Positions 56,759 through 64,000 of a DNA stretch of 64,000 nt are shown piece after piece; the first letter of the stretch is position 1; each line of letters begins with the position of its first letter. The notes beneath the pieces are model-generated. The model was not told the origin of the DNA, made no database searches, and was given only the letters and a program-made list of their open reading frames with translations. This DNA comes from Ruegeria lacuscaerulensis ITI-1157 (lineage in GTDB: Bacteria > Pseudomonadota > Alphaproteobacteria > Rhodobacterales > Rhodobacteraceae). The position numbers were made by a program, and so were the translations under genes. The DNA lies in NCBI GenBank assembly GCA_000161775.1, contig GG704596.1, forward strand, positions 176,425-240,424, given 5' to 3'.

Positions 56759-58564
56759 ATGCAGGTGTACAGGCGGAAAGGCGCTATCAAGAGCTGGTTT
56801 TTGGGTGCGGCGTTTGCTGCAATTCCGCAGGCTGTGCTGGCGCTGGAAACCAACCTGTCGGCACCGGGCCTTTCCGGCGATCTGTCCAAGCGAATCGAGG
56901 AAACCTCATCTGTCATGACGGCCAAGTCGCGCGGGCTGGACACGCCGCTTGAAGTTCTGTCCGCCGCCTTGTCCGACTATCGGACGATCGTTCAGATTTT
57001 GTATGATGAGGGCTACTTCAGCCCCTCTGTCAGCATCAAGCTGGACGGCCGCGAAGCAGCCGACCTCAGCACCTTGAGTGTACCCGCACAAATCGACCGC
57101 GCCCTGATCGCCATCAAGCCGGGGCCCAGCTTTACCTTCGGAACCGCCGTCGTGCAGCCGCTGGCGCCCCAGACCGAAATTCCCGAGGCGTTCGCTCCCG
57201 GTAAGCTGGCGACGACCGGCGCAATTCAGCGAGCGGCCTCGGCCGGCGTGCAGGGCTGGCGGGATGCGGGCCATGCGAAGGCCGAAGTGGCCGGCCAGAA
57301 AATCATCGCCCGTCACGCCCAGGCCCGGCTGGATGCGCAGATCGATCTGGCGGCAGGGCCACGCCTCAAATTCGGCAAAATGTTCATCGAGGGCAGCAGT
57401 GACGTTCGGCCGCAGTCGATCGAAAAGATCGCAGGGTTTCCCTCGGGCGAGGTCTACTCGCCGCAAAAGCTGCAAAAGGTCGGCACCCGGTTGCGCCGCA
57501 CCGGTACCTTCAGCACCGTTTCAATTCGCGAACGCGAGACGCCGAACCCCGATGGCACGCTGGATTTTGATGCCACCTTCGAAGACCTGCCCAAACGGCG
57601 GCTTACATTCGGTCTGGAACTGGCGTCGCGCGACGGGTTGGACGTGACGGCGACCTGGACGCATCGCAACGTTTTCCGACGGGCCCAGCGACTGCGGTTC
57701 GAAGCCGCCATTCGCAATATCGGCGGGTCCGAGGATATCGACGGCCGCATCGGCCTTCGCCTGGATCAGCCCGACCGCCTCGGCCCCGATGACAACACGT
57801 TCTGGAGTGCCCTTCTCGAGCGGCGCAACACCGACAACTACGACGTGACGGTCGCGTCTCTGACCTATGGTGCCCGACGGACGTTCTCGGATCGGCTGTA
57901 TGCCGAGGCCGCTGCAGGTTTTTCGTTTTCGGACGCGGATGATGCCTATGGGGACAGACGCAAGTTCAAGTACCTCATCATACCGACCCGGTCTGAATGG
58001 GATGAGCGCGACAGCAAGGTCAGCGCCACGCGAGGGTACTACCTGGACGCGCAGATCATGCCTTTCATCGGGCTGGCCGGATCCGATACGGGTATACGGA
58101 TGTTCTTCGACGGGCGCGGCTATACCAGCTTTGGCACCGGCGGTCGCGTGGTTCTGGCGGGACGTGTCCAGTTGGGATCGGTCATCGGGCCTCCGGCGGA
58201 TGGGGTCACGCCTGACTTTCTGTTCTTTTCGGGCGGCGCGGGAACCGTGCGCGGGCAACCCTACCAAAGCCTCGGCGTACCGGTCGGCACTGGGATCGCT
58301 GGCGGCAGATCATTTCTCGGACTGTCCGGCGAGGTCCGCGGCAAGGTGACCGAGAAACTGTCCCTGGTTGGGTTCTATGACTACGGTATCGTGGATACGT
58401 CGCCCTTCATCGGACGCGGTTCCGAGTCCCACTCGGGCGCCGGCCTCGGGGTTCGCTATGATCTGGGCGGATTCGGGCCACTGCGGCTGGACCTGGCCTA
58501 TCCCGTTCAGGGTGACACCGGGAACGGGCTGCAGTTCTACATCGGGATCGGACAGGCATTTTGA
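56759..58564 (+). CDS. tamA: TamA, BamA-like outer-membrane assembly protein
   Basis: A 601-residue outer-membrane protein. A signal peptide (residues about 1-29, ending VLA) is followed by about three POTRA domains (IVQILYDEGYFSPSVSIKL; GWRDAGHAKAEVAGQKII; FSTVSIRERE) and a C-terminal beta-barrel, ending ...GLQFYIGIGQAF with the terminal phenylalanine. The GTVRGQPYQSLG segment corresponds to the VRGY/F loop of Omp85 proteins. The start at 56759 has GGAG 8 bases upstream; a GTG at 56717 is less likely. Its stop overlaps the tamB start. Confidence 0.92.
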   Translation: MQVYRRKGAIKSWFLGAAFAAIPQAVLALETNLSAPGLSGDLSKRIEETSSVMTAKSRGLDTPLEVLSAALSDYRTIVQILYDEGYFSPSVSIKLDGREAADLSTLSVPAQIDRALIAIKPGPSFTFGTAVVQPLAPQTEIPEAFAPGKLATTGAIQRAASAGVQGWRDAGHAKAEVAGQKIIARHAQARLDAQIDLAAGPRLKFGKMFIEGSSDVRPQSIEKIAGFPSGEVYSPQKLQKVGTRLRRTGTFSTVSIRERETPNPDGTLDFDATFEDLPKRRLTFGLELASRDGLDVTATWTHRNVFRRAQRLRFEAAIRNIGGSEDIDGRIGLRLDQPDRLGPDDNTFWSALLERRNTDNYDVTVASLTYGARRTFSDRLYAEAAAGFSFSDADDAYGDRRKFKYLIIPTRSEWDERDSKVSATRGYYLDAQIMPFIGLAGSDTGIRMFFDGRGYTSFGTGGRVVLAGRVQLGSVIGPPADGVTPDFLFFSGGAGTVRGQPYQSLGVPVGTGIAGGRSFLGLSGEVRGKVTEKLSLVGFYDYGIVDTSPFIGRGSESHSGAGLGVRYDLGGFGPLRLDLAYPVQGDTGNGLQFYIGIGQAF

Positions 58565-61500
58565 TGCGTCACCTCTCATATCCCCTTGCGATCGCCGCCG
58601 TGTCGCTGTCTCTCTCCGCCCCGCCCGCAGCGGCGCAGGAGGAGGGATCCGGCGGCATTCTGTCCGATTTCCTGCAAAACACCCTGTCAGGCGACAATCG
58701 CAACGTGCGCGTCGTGGGCCTGCAAGGTGCGCTGAGCGCCCGCGCCACGATCGAGGAAATCACCGTGGCCGATGACGAGGGCGTCTGGCTGACCATCCGC
58801 AACGCCGAGCTGGATTGGAACCGGCTGGCCCTGATCCGTGGGCGATTTTCGGTAAACGCCCTGACGGCGCAGGAAATAAACATTGCCCGCGCGCCCGGCG
58901 AGACGACCACGGATGACCCGCCCCCCACGGCCGAGGCCCAGCCGTTTCAGCTGCCTGAACTGCCCGTCGCCATCGAGATCGAGGAATTGCGGGTGGATAC
59001 CTTGTCGCTGGGCGAGCCACTGATCGGGGTTGCCGCCCGGCTGTCCGTCGAGGGCAAGCTGAACCTGGCCGACGGGACGCTGGACACAAAGCTGGACATC
59101 AATCGACTGGACCGCCAAGGCGACCGGGTCGCCCTGACCGCCGGGTTCCAGAACGAAAGCCGGCAGATCGACCTGGACCTGACCGTGTCCGAAGCGCCCG
59201 GCGGCCTGATTTCAACGGCGCTGAACATCCCCGACAGTCCGGCCATCGGATTGACGGCCAAGGGGTCGGGCCCCGTGACGGATTTTACTGCCGATATCGC
59301 CCTCAGCAGCGATGGCACAGACCACGTCAGCGGCCAGGTGCGCCTGCGCGGACTTGAGCAGACGGCAGATACCACACAGGACGGCCTCGCCTTCACGGCG
59401 GACCTGGGCGGCGACCTGACGCCGTTTCTTGCCGCCAACGTGGATACGTTCTTCGGAACGGAAACACGTCTGGTCGTGGACGGGCGGACCTTGCCGGACG
59501 GGGCCTTGGAGATCTCCAAGGCCGAGGTTTCCTCTCAGGCGATGCGCTTCGAGGCACAGATGAGCCTTGCAGCGGGCAACACTCTGCGGAAGGCGGCCAT
59601 TCAGGGCCGGATCACGCCGCCGCAAGGCGATGACGTCGTTCTGCCATTCGGCGGCGGCGACACCTCGGTTGGCGCGGCCCAGTTCTCGGCCCTGTTCGAC
59701 CAGGCAAACGGCAACTACTGGGATCTGAGCCTGACCGCCAACGACATCGTTGCGCCACAGACGCGCGTCACACAGGCCCGGCTGACGGCGCAGGGCACAC
59801 TTGAGCAGGCCGGCGGGCTGGACCTGAGCGGCGACCTTCAGGCGTCATTGAGCGGCGTCGATTTTTCCGATCCCGCCTTGAACGAAGCGGTCGGCGACCG
59901 GGTCACGCTGGATGGGCGGTTCGACTATGGCTCGGATCAACAGCTCAGGCTTTCCGGGTTCGAGCTGGTCGGAACCGACTATGAATTGCAGGCCGACGCA
60001 CGGATCAGCGGGTTGGAAAGCGGATTGAAGATCGACGGTACCGTCACGGCCGATGCGTCGGATCTGTCGCGGTTCTCAGGTCTTGCAAAGCTCGATCTGG
60101 GCGGACAGGCCAGACTGCGCGTTCAGGGGCAAGGCTCGCCGCTCGAAGGAAGTTTCGATGCCAAGCTGACGGTCGCGGGGCGTGACCTGTCAACCGGGCG
60201 CAACGACATCGACCCGGTGATCGCCGGAGAAACGGATATCGCGCTGGATGCACGGCGCGACACCGATGGCATCACGATCCGCGAACTCACCATCGAAGGC
60301 GAGACCCTGACCGCTCGGGCCAGCGGCGATGTCACAACACCCGGTGGCAACCTGGCCATCGACGGGCAGGCCGAGGTGAACGCGTCTGACCTTTCGATAT
60401 TTTCCGGTTTGGCCCAGCGCCCACTGGCGGGCGCGCTTTCGGCGCAGGTTGACGGCATGGGCACGGTCCAGACGCTGGAATTCGACGGCACCGCCAATCT
60501 CGAGACCAACGACATCCGAACCGGGGTGGAGCAGATCGATCCAGTGTTGGCCGGCCGGATCTCGATTGCGTTTGATGGCGCGCGCAGCGGCGACCAGATC
60601 GTCATCCGGAAGGCGACCGTGGACGGGGCCGCGCTGAATGCCGATATCGCCGCCACAATAGACGAGCCTGCCGGGGCGCTGGCCATCGATGGCAAGGCCA
60701 AGGCCGATATCCCGGATCTGTCGCCGTTCTCGGCCCTGGCCAAACGCCCGCTTGCCGGGTCAATGGCCGCCGAAGTTGCGGGCCAGGTGGCCGCGGACAC
60801 ACGGACATTTGACGTCCAGGGCACTGTCACTGCCGACGACATCCAGACCGGCATCGACCTTGTCGACAGGCTTGTCCGAGGGCGCACGACCCTGACGGTG
60901 GACGCGCTCAATGACGATCAGGGCCTGAACATCCGGAACTTCCGGCTGACCGGAACCGCGCTTTCGGCGAATGCCGCGGGCCAGTTGAACCGCACTTCTG
61001 GCGGGTTGAGCTTCTCGGCGGAATTGGATGATCTGGCCCGCATATCCGCTACTTTCTCCGGACCGCTGAAACTGGATGGCAATCTGGCGCCGACCGCTTC
61101 GGGACTGGAAGGCAATGCGCGCCTCGAGGGACCCGACAGCTCATATGCCGCCCTTGTCGGTTCAGTAGACTCTGACGGGTCTGCAGACCTGGATTTTGAT
61201 GCAAAATTCAATCGCATAGAAAGAGTCGCGCCCGACTTCCCCGGCAGCATCGAAGCCACGGGAAATGCCCGGCGCGACACGGGAATCTGGACGGTTGATG
61301 CCACGGCCGCAGGACCCGCCGAGATCAGCAGCACGCTCAAGGGAACCTATGACGAGGCGTCGGGTACGGCCGACATCACCGCGCAGGGCGGCGTCAACCT
61401 TGGAATCGCCAATATCTTCATCACGCCAAACAAGATCGACGGATCCGCCCGGTTCGATCTGGCCCTTGAAGGCAAACCGTCTCTGGCGGCGCTCAGCGGC

Positions 61501-62655
61501 TCGATCACCACGTCCGGGACCTCGATGGCCATCCCCGCCGCCGGTCAGACCATTACCGGCATCACCGGCCGGATTGACCTGGCGCAAAGCCGCGCGACGA
61601 TCGCGTTGAACGGCGGCATGCGGGCGGGCGGCGGGTTCACCGTCAGCGGCCCCGTCGACCTGACGCCGCCCTTCAACGCGCAGATCACCACGGCAATCAA
61701 CAACCTCGTTCTGACCGACAACCTGCTGTACGAAACCATCCTGAACGGGCAGCTCGCCATGACCGGCGCGCTGGCCGGAAACAGCACGCTGGCAGGGCAG
61801 ATCACCTTCGGTGAGACCAACATAAATCTGGCCGCGGCCGCAGGCGCGGTGGGGGCCGCACCCATTCCGCCGATCGAACATGTGAACGAGCCCCGGGCGA
61901 GCCGGGTCACGCGCGCACGAGCGCATCTGGTCGAGGACGAGCGCGAAGGCAAAAGTGATTCGCGCATCGCGCTGGATATCGGTCTGCTTGCCCCAAAAGC
62001 CGTTTTCGTACGCGGGCGCGGCGTCAATGCGGAACTGGGCGGTGCGATCTTCATCCGCGGCACTACGGCCGCAGTGGTCCCGTCAGGTCAGATCGACCTG
62101 ATCCGAGGTCACTTCGACATTCTCGGCCGCCGGCTGAATCTGACCAAGGGCGTCGTCAGCCTGCAGGGCGACCTGACCCCGTATATCGAATTCGAATCCT
62201 CGGCCAGCACATCGGAAGGCACTGCCACGATCGAAATCGCCGGGCCGCTGGATGCCCCCGTGGTGGATGTTTTCTCGGACCCCGAACGCCCGGCCGAGGA
62301 AGCCCTTGCCATGTTGCTGTTCGGCAACCGATTTTCCGAATTGTCGCCCTTCGTGATCGCGCAGATGGCGGCCTCACTGGCGCAGCTGAGCGGTGCGGGA
62401 GGCGATGCCACCCAGGGGGTACGCGATGCGACAGGGCTGGATACGGTCGACATTGGTGCCACGGAAGGCGGGGCAGGCCGCCTGGGCGCCGGCGCCTACC
62501 TGAGTGACAACCTCTATACCGATTTCACAGTGAATACCGAAGGCGATACCGAGGTGAACCTGAGCCTGGATGTCACCGACAGTTTCACCGTGCGCGGCAC
62601 GGTGGACGGCAAGGGTGAAACCGGTATCGGCATCTTTTTCGAGCGCGACTATTGA
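58564..62655 (+). CDS. tamB: TamB, translocation and assembly module inner-membrane protein
   Basis: A 1363-residue protein with an N-terminal signal anchor (MRHLSYPLAIAAVSLSLSAPPAAA), a very long repetitive beta-rich region (recurring blocks such as LTAQGTLEQAGGLDLSGDL and TVDGAALNADIAATIDEPAGALAIDG; nearly identical phrases near 60300-60800) and the C-terminal DUF490/TamB domain (VFVRGRGVNAELGGAIFIRGT...GHFDILGRRLNLTKGVVSLQGDL). It spans the periplasm with TamA and carries lipid or outer-membrane proteins. The ATG overlaps the tamA stop (TGATG), so they are coupled. Confidence 0.93.
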   Translation: MRHLSYPLAIAAVSLSLSAPPAAAQEEGSGGILSDFLQNTLSGDNRNVRVVGLQGALSARATIEEITVADDEGVWLTIRNAELDWNRLALIRGRFSVNALTAQEINIARAPGETTTDDPPPTAEAQPFQLPELPVAIEIEELRVDTLSLGEPLIGVAARLSVEGKLNLADGTLDTKLDINRLDRQGDRVALTAGFQNESRQIDLDLTVSEAPGGLISTALNIPDSPAIGLTAKGSGPVTDFTADIALSSDGTDHVSGQVRLRGLEQTADTTQDGLAFTADLGGDLTPFLAANVDTFFGTETRLVVDGRTLPDGALEISKAEVSSQAMRFEAQMSLAAGNTLRKAAIQGRITPPQGDDVVLPFGGGDTSVGAAQFSALFDQANGNYWDLSLTANDIVAPQTRVTQARLTAQGTLEQAGGLDLSGDLQASLSGVDFSDPALNEAVGDRVTLDGRFDYGSDQQLRLSGFELVGTDYELQADARISGLESGLKIDGTVTADASDLSRFSGLAKLDLGGQARLRVQGQGSPLEGSFDAKLTVAGRDLSTGRNDIDPVIAGETDIALDARRDTDGITIRELTIEGETLTARASGDVTTPGGNLAIDGQAEVNASDLSIFSGLAQRPLAGALSAQVDGMGTVQTLEFDGTANLETNDIRTGVEQIDPVLAGRISIAFDGARSGDQIVIRKATVDGAALNADIAATIDEPAGALAIDGKAKADIPDLSPFSALAKRPLAGSMAAEVAGQVAADTRTFDVQGTVTADDIQTGIDLVDRLVRGRTTLTVDALNDDQGLNIRNFRLTGTALSANAAGQLNRTSGGLSFSAELDDLARISATFSGPLKLDGNLAPTASGLEGNARLEGPDSSYAALVGSVDSDGSADLDFDAKFNRIERVAPDFPGSIEATGNARRDTGIWTVDATAAGPAEISSTLKGTYDEASGTADITAQGGVNLGIANIFITPNKIDGSARFDLALEGKPSLAALSGSITTSGTSMAIPAAGQTITGITGRIDLAQSRATIALNGGMRAGGGFTVSGPVDLTPPFNAQITTAINNLVLTDNLLYETILNGQLAMTGALAGNSTLAGQITFGETNINLAAAAGAVGAAPIPPIEHVNEPRASRVTRARAHLVEDEREGKSDSRIALDIGLLAPKAVFVRGRGVNAELGGAIFIRGTTAAVVPSGQIDLIRGHFDILGRRLNLTKGVVSLQGDLTPYIEFESSASTSEGTATIEIAGPLDAPVVDVFSDPERPAEEALAMLLFGNRFSELSPFVIAQMAASLAQLSGAGGDATQGVRDATGLDTVDIGATEGGAGRLGAGAYLSDNLYTDFTVNTEGDTEVNLSLDVTDSFTVRGTVDGKGETGIGIFFERDY

Positions 62656-62676
62656 GGGGCCGATCTGCCGCGTCCG

Positions 62677-63198
62677 TCAGTGTTTCCGGATACCGATAGG
62701 CTGCCCGATCTGCGGCGCAGGCTCCAGACCCGCATGGTCGGACACCATCCGGGTCAGCCGCGCCGCGGCCCAGTCAGGATAGGGTTCCGACCGGCCTGTT
62801 GTGTGGCTGACATTCATGAACAGGGCCTCTTGGGTGGCGCAGACCGTGCCGTCGTCTGCCCTGACCATCTGTGCTAAATAGTGACCGCGCTTGTGATCGG
62901 CGTCCAGCATCCGAAACCGGAAAACCAATGCCTCGCCCTCGCGAACCTCGCGCAGGAAATGCAGATGCGACTGCAGGATGTACGGCCCCTGCCCCAACGC
63001 CGCCACCTGTGGTTCGCCCAGCCCCAGGTGATCGACCAACAGCCGTTCGAAGGCCAGATCGAACACCACGCCGTAATACCCCACATTCATATGACCGTTG
63101 TAGTCGATCCAGTCGGGCCGGACCGAGAAACCGGTGATCTCGACCGGCGCGGGGTACGGTCCGTCATGGCCGCCCAAGGGTTTGGATTGCGGGGTCAT
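62677..63198 (-). CDS. Hotdog-fold acyl-CoA thioesterase
   Basis: A 173-residue protein with the 4HBT-type active block VRPDWIDYNGHMNVGYYGVVFDLAFERLLVDHLG; the aspartate of DYNGHMN is catalytic in this family. Its ATG overlaps the upstream cyclase stop by 4 bases, so both are made together. Related betainyl-CoA and medium-chain thioesterases exist; the substrate cannot be told here. It converges on tamB. Confidence 0.85.
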   Translation of the reverse strand: MTPQSKPLGGHDGPYPAPVEITGFSVRPDWIDYNGHMNVGYYGVVFDLAFERLLVDHLGLGEPQVAALGQGPYILQSHLHFLREVREGEALVFRFRMLDADHKRGHYLAQMVRADDGTVCATQEALFMNVSHTTGRSEPYPDWAAARLTRMVSDHAGLEPAPQIGQPIGIRKH

Positions 63199-63983
63199 TC
63201 GCCGTCGTCCTCCTCGAAGATCGCCACCGCGCGGATGAACCCGGCCGAGGCGCCCTTGATCTTGAACGGAAAGCACGAGATCTCGAACCCCGTGGGCGGC
63301 AGGCTTTCCAGATTGGTCAGCTTCTCCATGTGGCAATAGCCGATCTCCATCGACGCGCGATGCCCCTCCCAGATGATCGAGGGGTCATGGGTTTCCGCGT
63401 ATTCCTGCGCGGTCAGCGGAAAGGGCGCGTCCCAACTCCAGGCGTCGGTGCCGGTCACGCGCACGCCGCGCTCGGTCAGGTACAACGTGGCCTCGCGCCC
63501 CATTCCGCAGCCTTTCATCAGGTAATCCGGCTGGCCATAACAGGTGCCGGCCGAGGTGTTGACCACGACGATATCCAGCGGTCGCAGGTCATGCCCGATC
63601 CGCTTCAGCTCGGCCGCGACATCGGCGGCGGTGACGACGTAGCCATCCTCGAAATGCCGGAAATCCAGCTTCACGCCCGGGTTCATGCACCACTCCAGCG
63701 GCACCTCGTCGATGGTGATCGCCCGCTCGCCCCGGTTCATGGTCGAGTGGTGATGGTACGGCGCGTCCAGATGGGTGCCGTTATGGGTGGCGATCTGCAG
63801 ACGTTCGATGGCCCAGCCCTCGCCACCGGGCAGGTCCTCTTTCCTCAGACCGGGGAAAAAGGCCATCACCTGCTCGGCCGTCTGGTCGTGGCTCATGTAT
63901 TCGATCTGCGGCAGCATGATCGGCGGGTCCGACACGATGCCGGTTTCCAGCGGAACGGACAGATCGACGAAACGGCGGGCCAT
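63195..63983 (-). CDS. Cyclase/kynurenine-formamidase family metal hydrolase
   Basis: A 262-residue member of the cyclase family (PF04199 type), with the metal motif HNGTHLDAPYH (H67, H71, D73). The N-terminal DLSVPLETGIVSDPP and the following acidic region are family-typical. Members include arylformamidase (KynB) and isatin hydrolase; at this length, with FPGLRKEDLPGGEGWAIERL, kynurenine formamidase is not assured. GGAGGAG sits directly before the ATG. It is coupled to the following thioesterase gene. The upstream operon, if any, is outside the window. Confidence 0.85.
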   Translation of the reverse strand: MARRFVDLSVPLETGIVSDPPIMLPQIEYMSHDQTAEQVMAFFPGLRKEDLPGGEGWAIERLQIATHNGTHLDAPYHHHSTMNRGERAITIDEVPLEWCMNPGVKLDFRHFEDGYVVTAADVAAELKRIGHDLRPLDIVVVNTSAGTCYGQPDYLMKGCGMGREATLYLTERGVRVTGTDAWSWDAPFPLTAQEYAETHDPSIIWEGHRASMEIGYCHMEKLTNLESLPPTGFEISCFPFKIKGASAGFIRAVAIFEEDDGE

Positions 63984-64000
63984 GAACTCCTCCGGGATTG

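Noticed and set aside
60240-60800. Near-identical DNA blocks that look like a duplicated element
   Set aside because: They are internal beta repeats of TamB and stay in frame; no mobile-element feature is present.

Overview
The window looks like ordinary chromosome from a GC-rich alphaproteobacterium of the Rhodobacterales (Roseobacter/Ruegeria-like). The main clues are a Tad pilus locus with a TadV-type prepilin peptidase, a ruvCAB - ybgC - tolQRAB - pal - cpoB - tilS - ftsH string, a DUF484 - xerC pair, phosphatidylcholine synthase, a PuuD-type membrane urate hydroxylase with a cytochrome c tail, and an Lhr-like helicase - PdeM pair. I see no rRNA or tRNA gene, CRISPR array, insertion sequence, prophage or replication origin. 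Genes are tightly packed, with many 4-base start/stop overlaps, and only one gene-free stretch exceeds 300 bases (23260-23587).

Layout. 1-3125: end of a Tad/Flp pilus locus (two TPR proteins, prepilin peptidase) followed by an AAA ATPase. 3145-7592: small DUF4405-like haem-type membrane protein, DNA-repair helicase and PdeM nuclease, and a membrane LytTR regulator. 7816-11542: one-carbon folate genes (folD, fhs) around a chorismate mutase, then a MOSC protein. 11638-23259: a long minus-strand series running ruvC, ruvA, ruvB, unknown gene, ybgC, tolQ, tolR, tolA, tolB, pal, cpoB, tilS, ftsH; it joins Holliday-junction repair, envelope constriction, tRNA modification and membrane proteolysis. 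23588-33196: DUF1127 protein, small membrane protein, prmA, MFS transporter, priA, transaldolase, DUF484, xerC, pcs, a Gre-like factor and an alkyltransferase. 33279-45266: ileS, large DUF2339 membrane protein, VIT-family transporter, ycjF, GNAT enzyme, a frameshifted ycjX, truA, and a NicO-type metal exporter with its DUF1007 partner. 45335-47387: thioesterase and acyl-CoA dehydrogenase.

48065-56602 is a purine (urate) degradation region. PuuD oxidises urate, UraH hydrolyses 5-hydroxyisourate, a PuuE-UraD fusion decarboxylates OHCU and opens allantoin, ureidoglycine aminohydrolase and AllA finish toward glyoxylate and urea, an NCS2 permease imports the purine, and a LysR regulator sits divergent to puuD. 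Allantoate amidohydrolase is not in the window. A gap gene and a small secreted protein lie inside this region. 56759-62655 holds tamA - tamB (outer-membrane assembly), and the window ends with a thioesterase and a cyclase-family hydrolase.

No obviously novel multi-gene defence or mobile system is visible. The most interesting non-routine signals are: a 14-15 base motif shared by the tolQ and pal leaders, with extra copies upstream of tolQ; CGACA repeats spaced about 20 bases apart before the DUF1127 gene; a ycjX gene broken by what looks like a single-base deletion; a stand-alone Gre-C-like protein; and several conserved-looking unknown proteins locked into essential operons.
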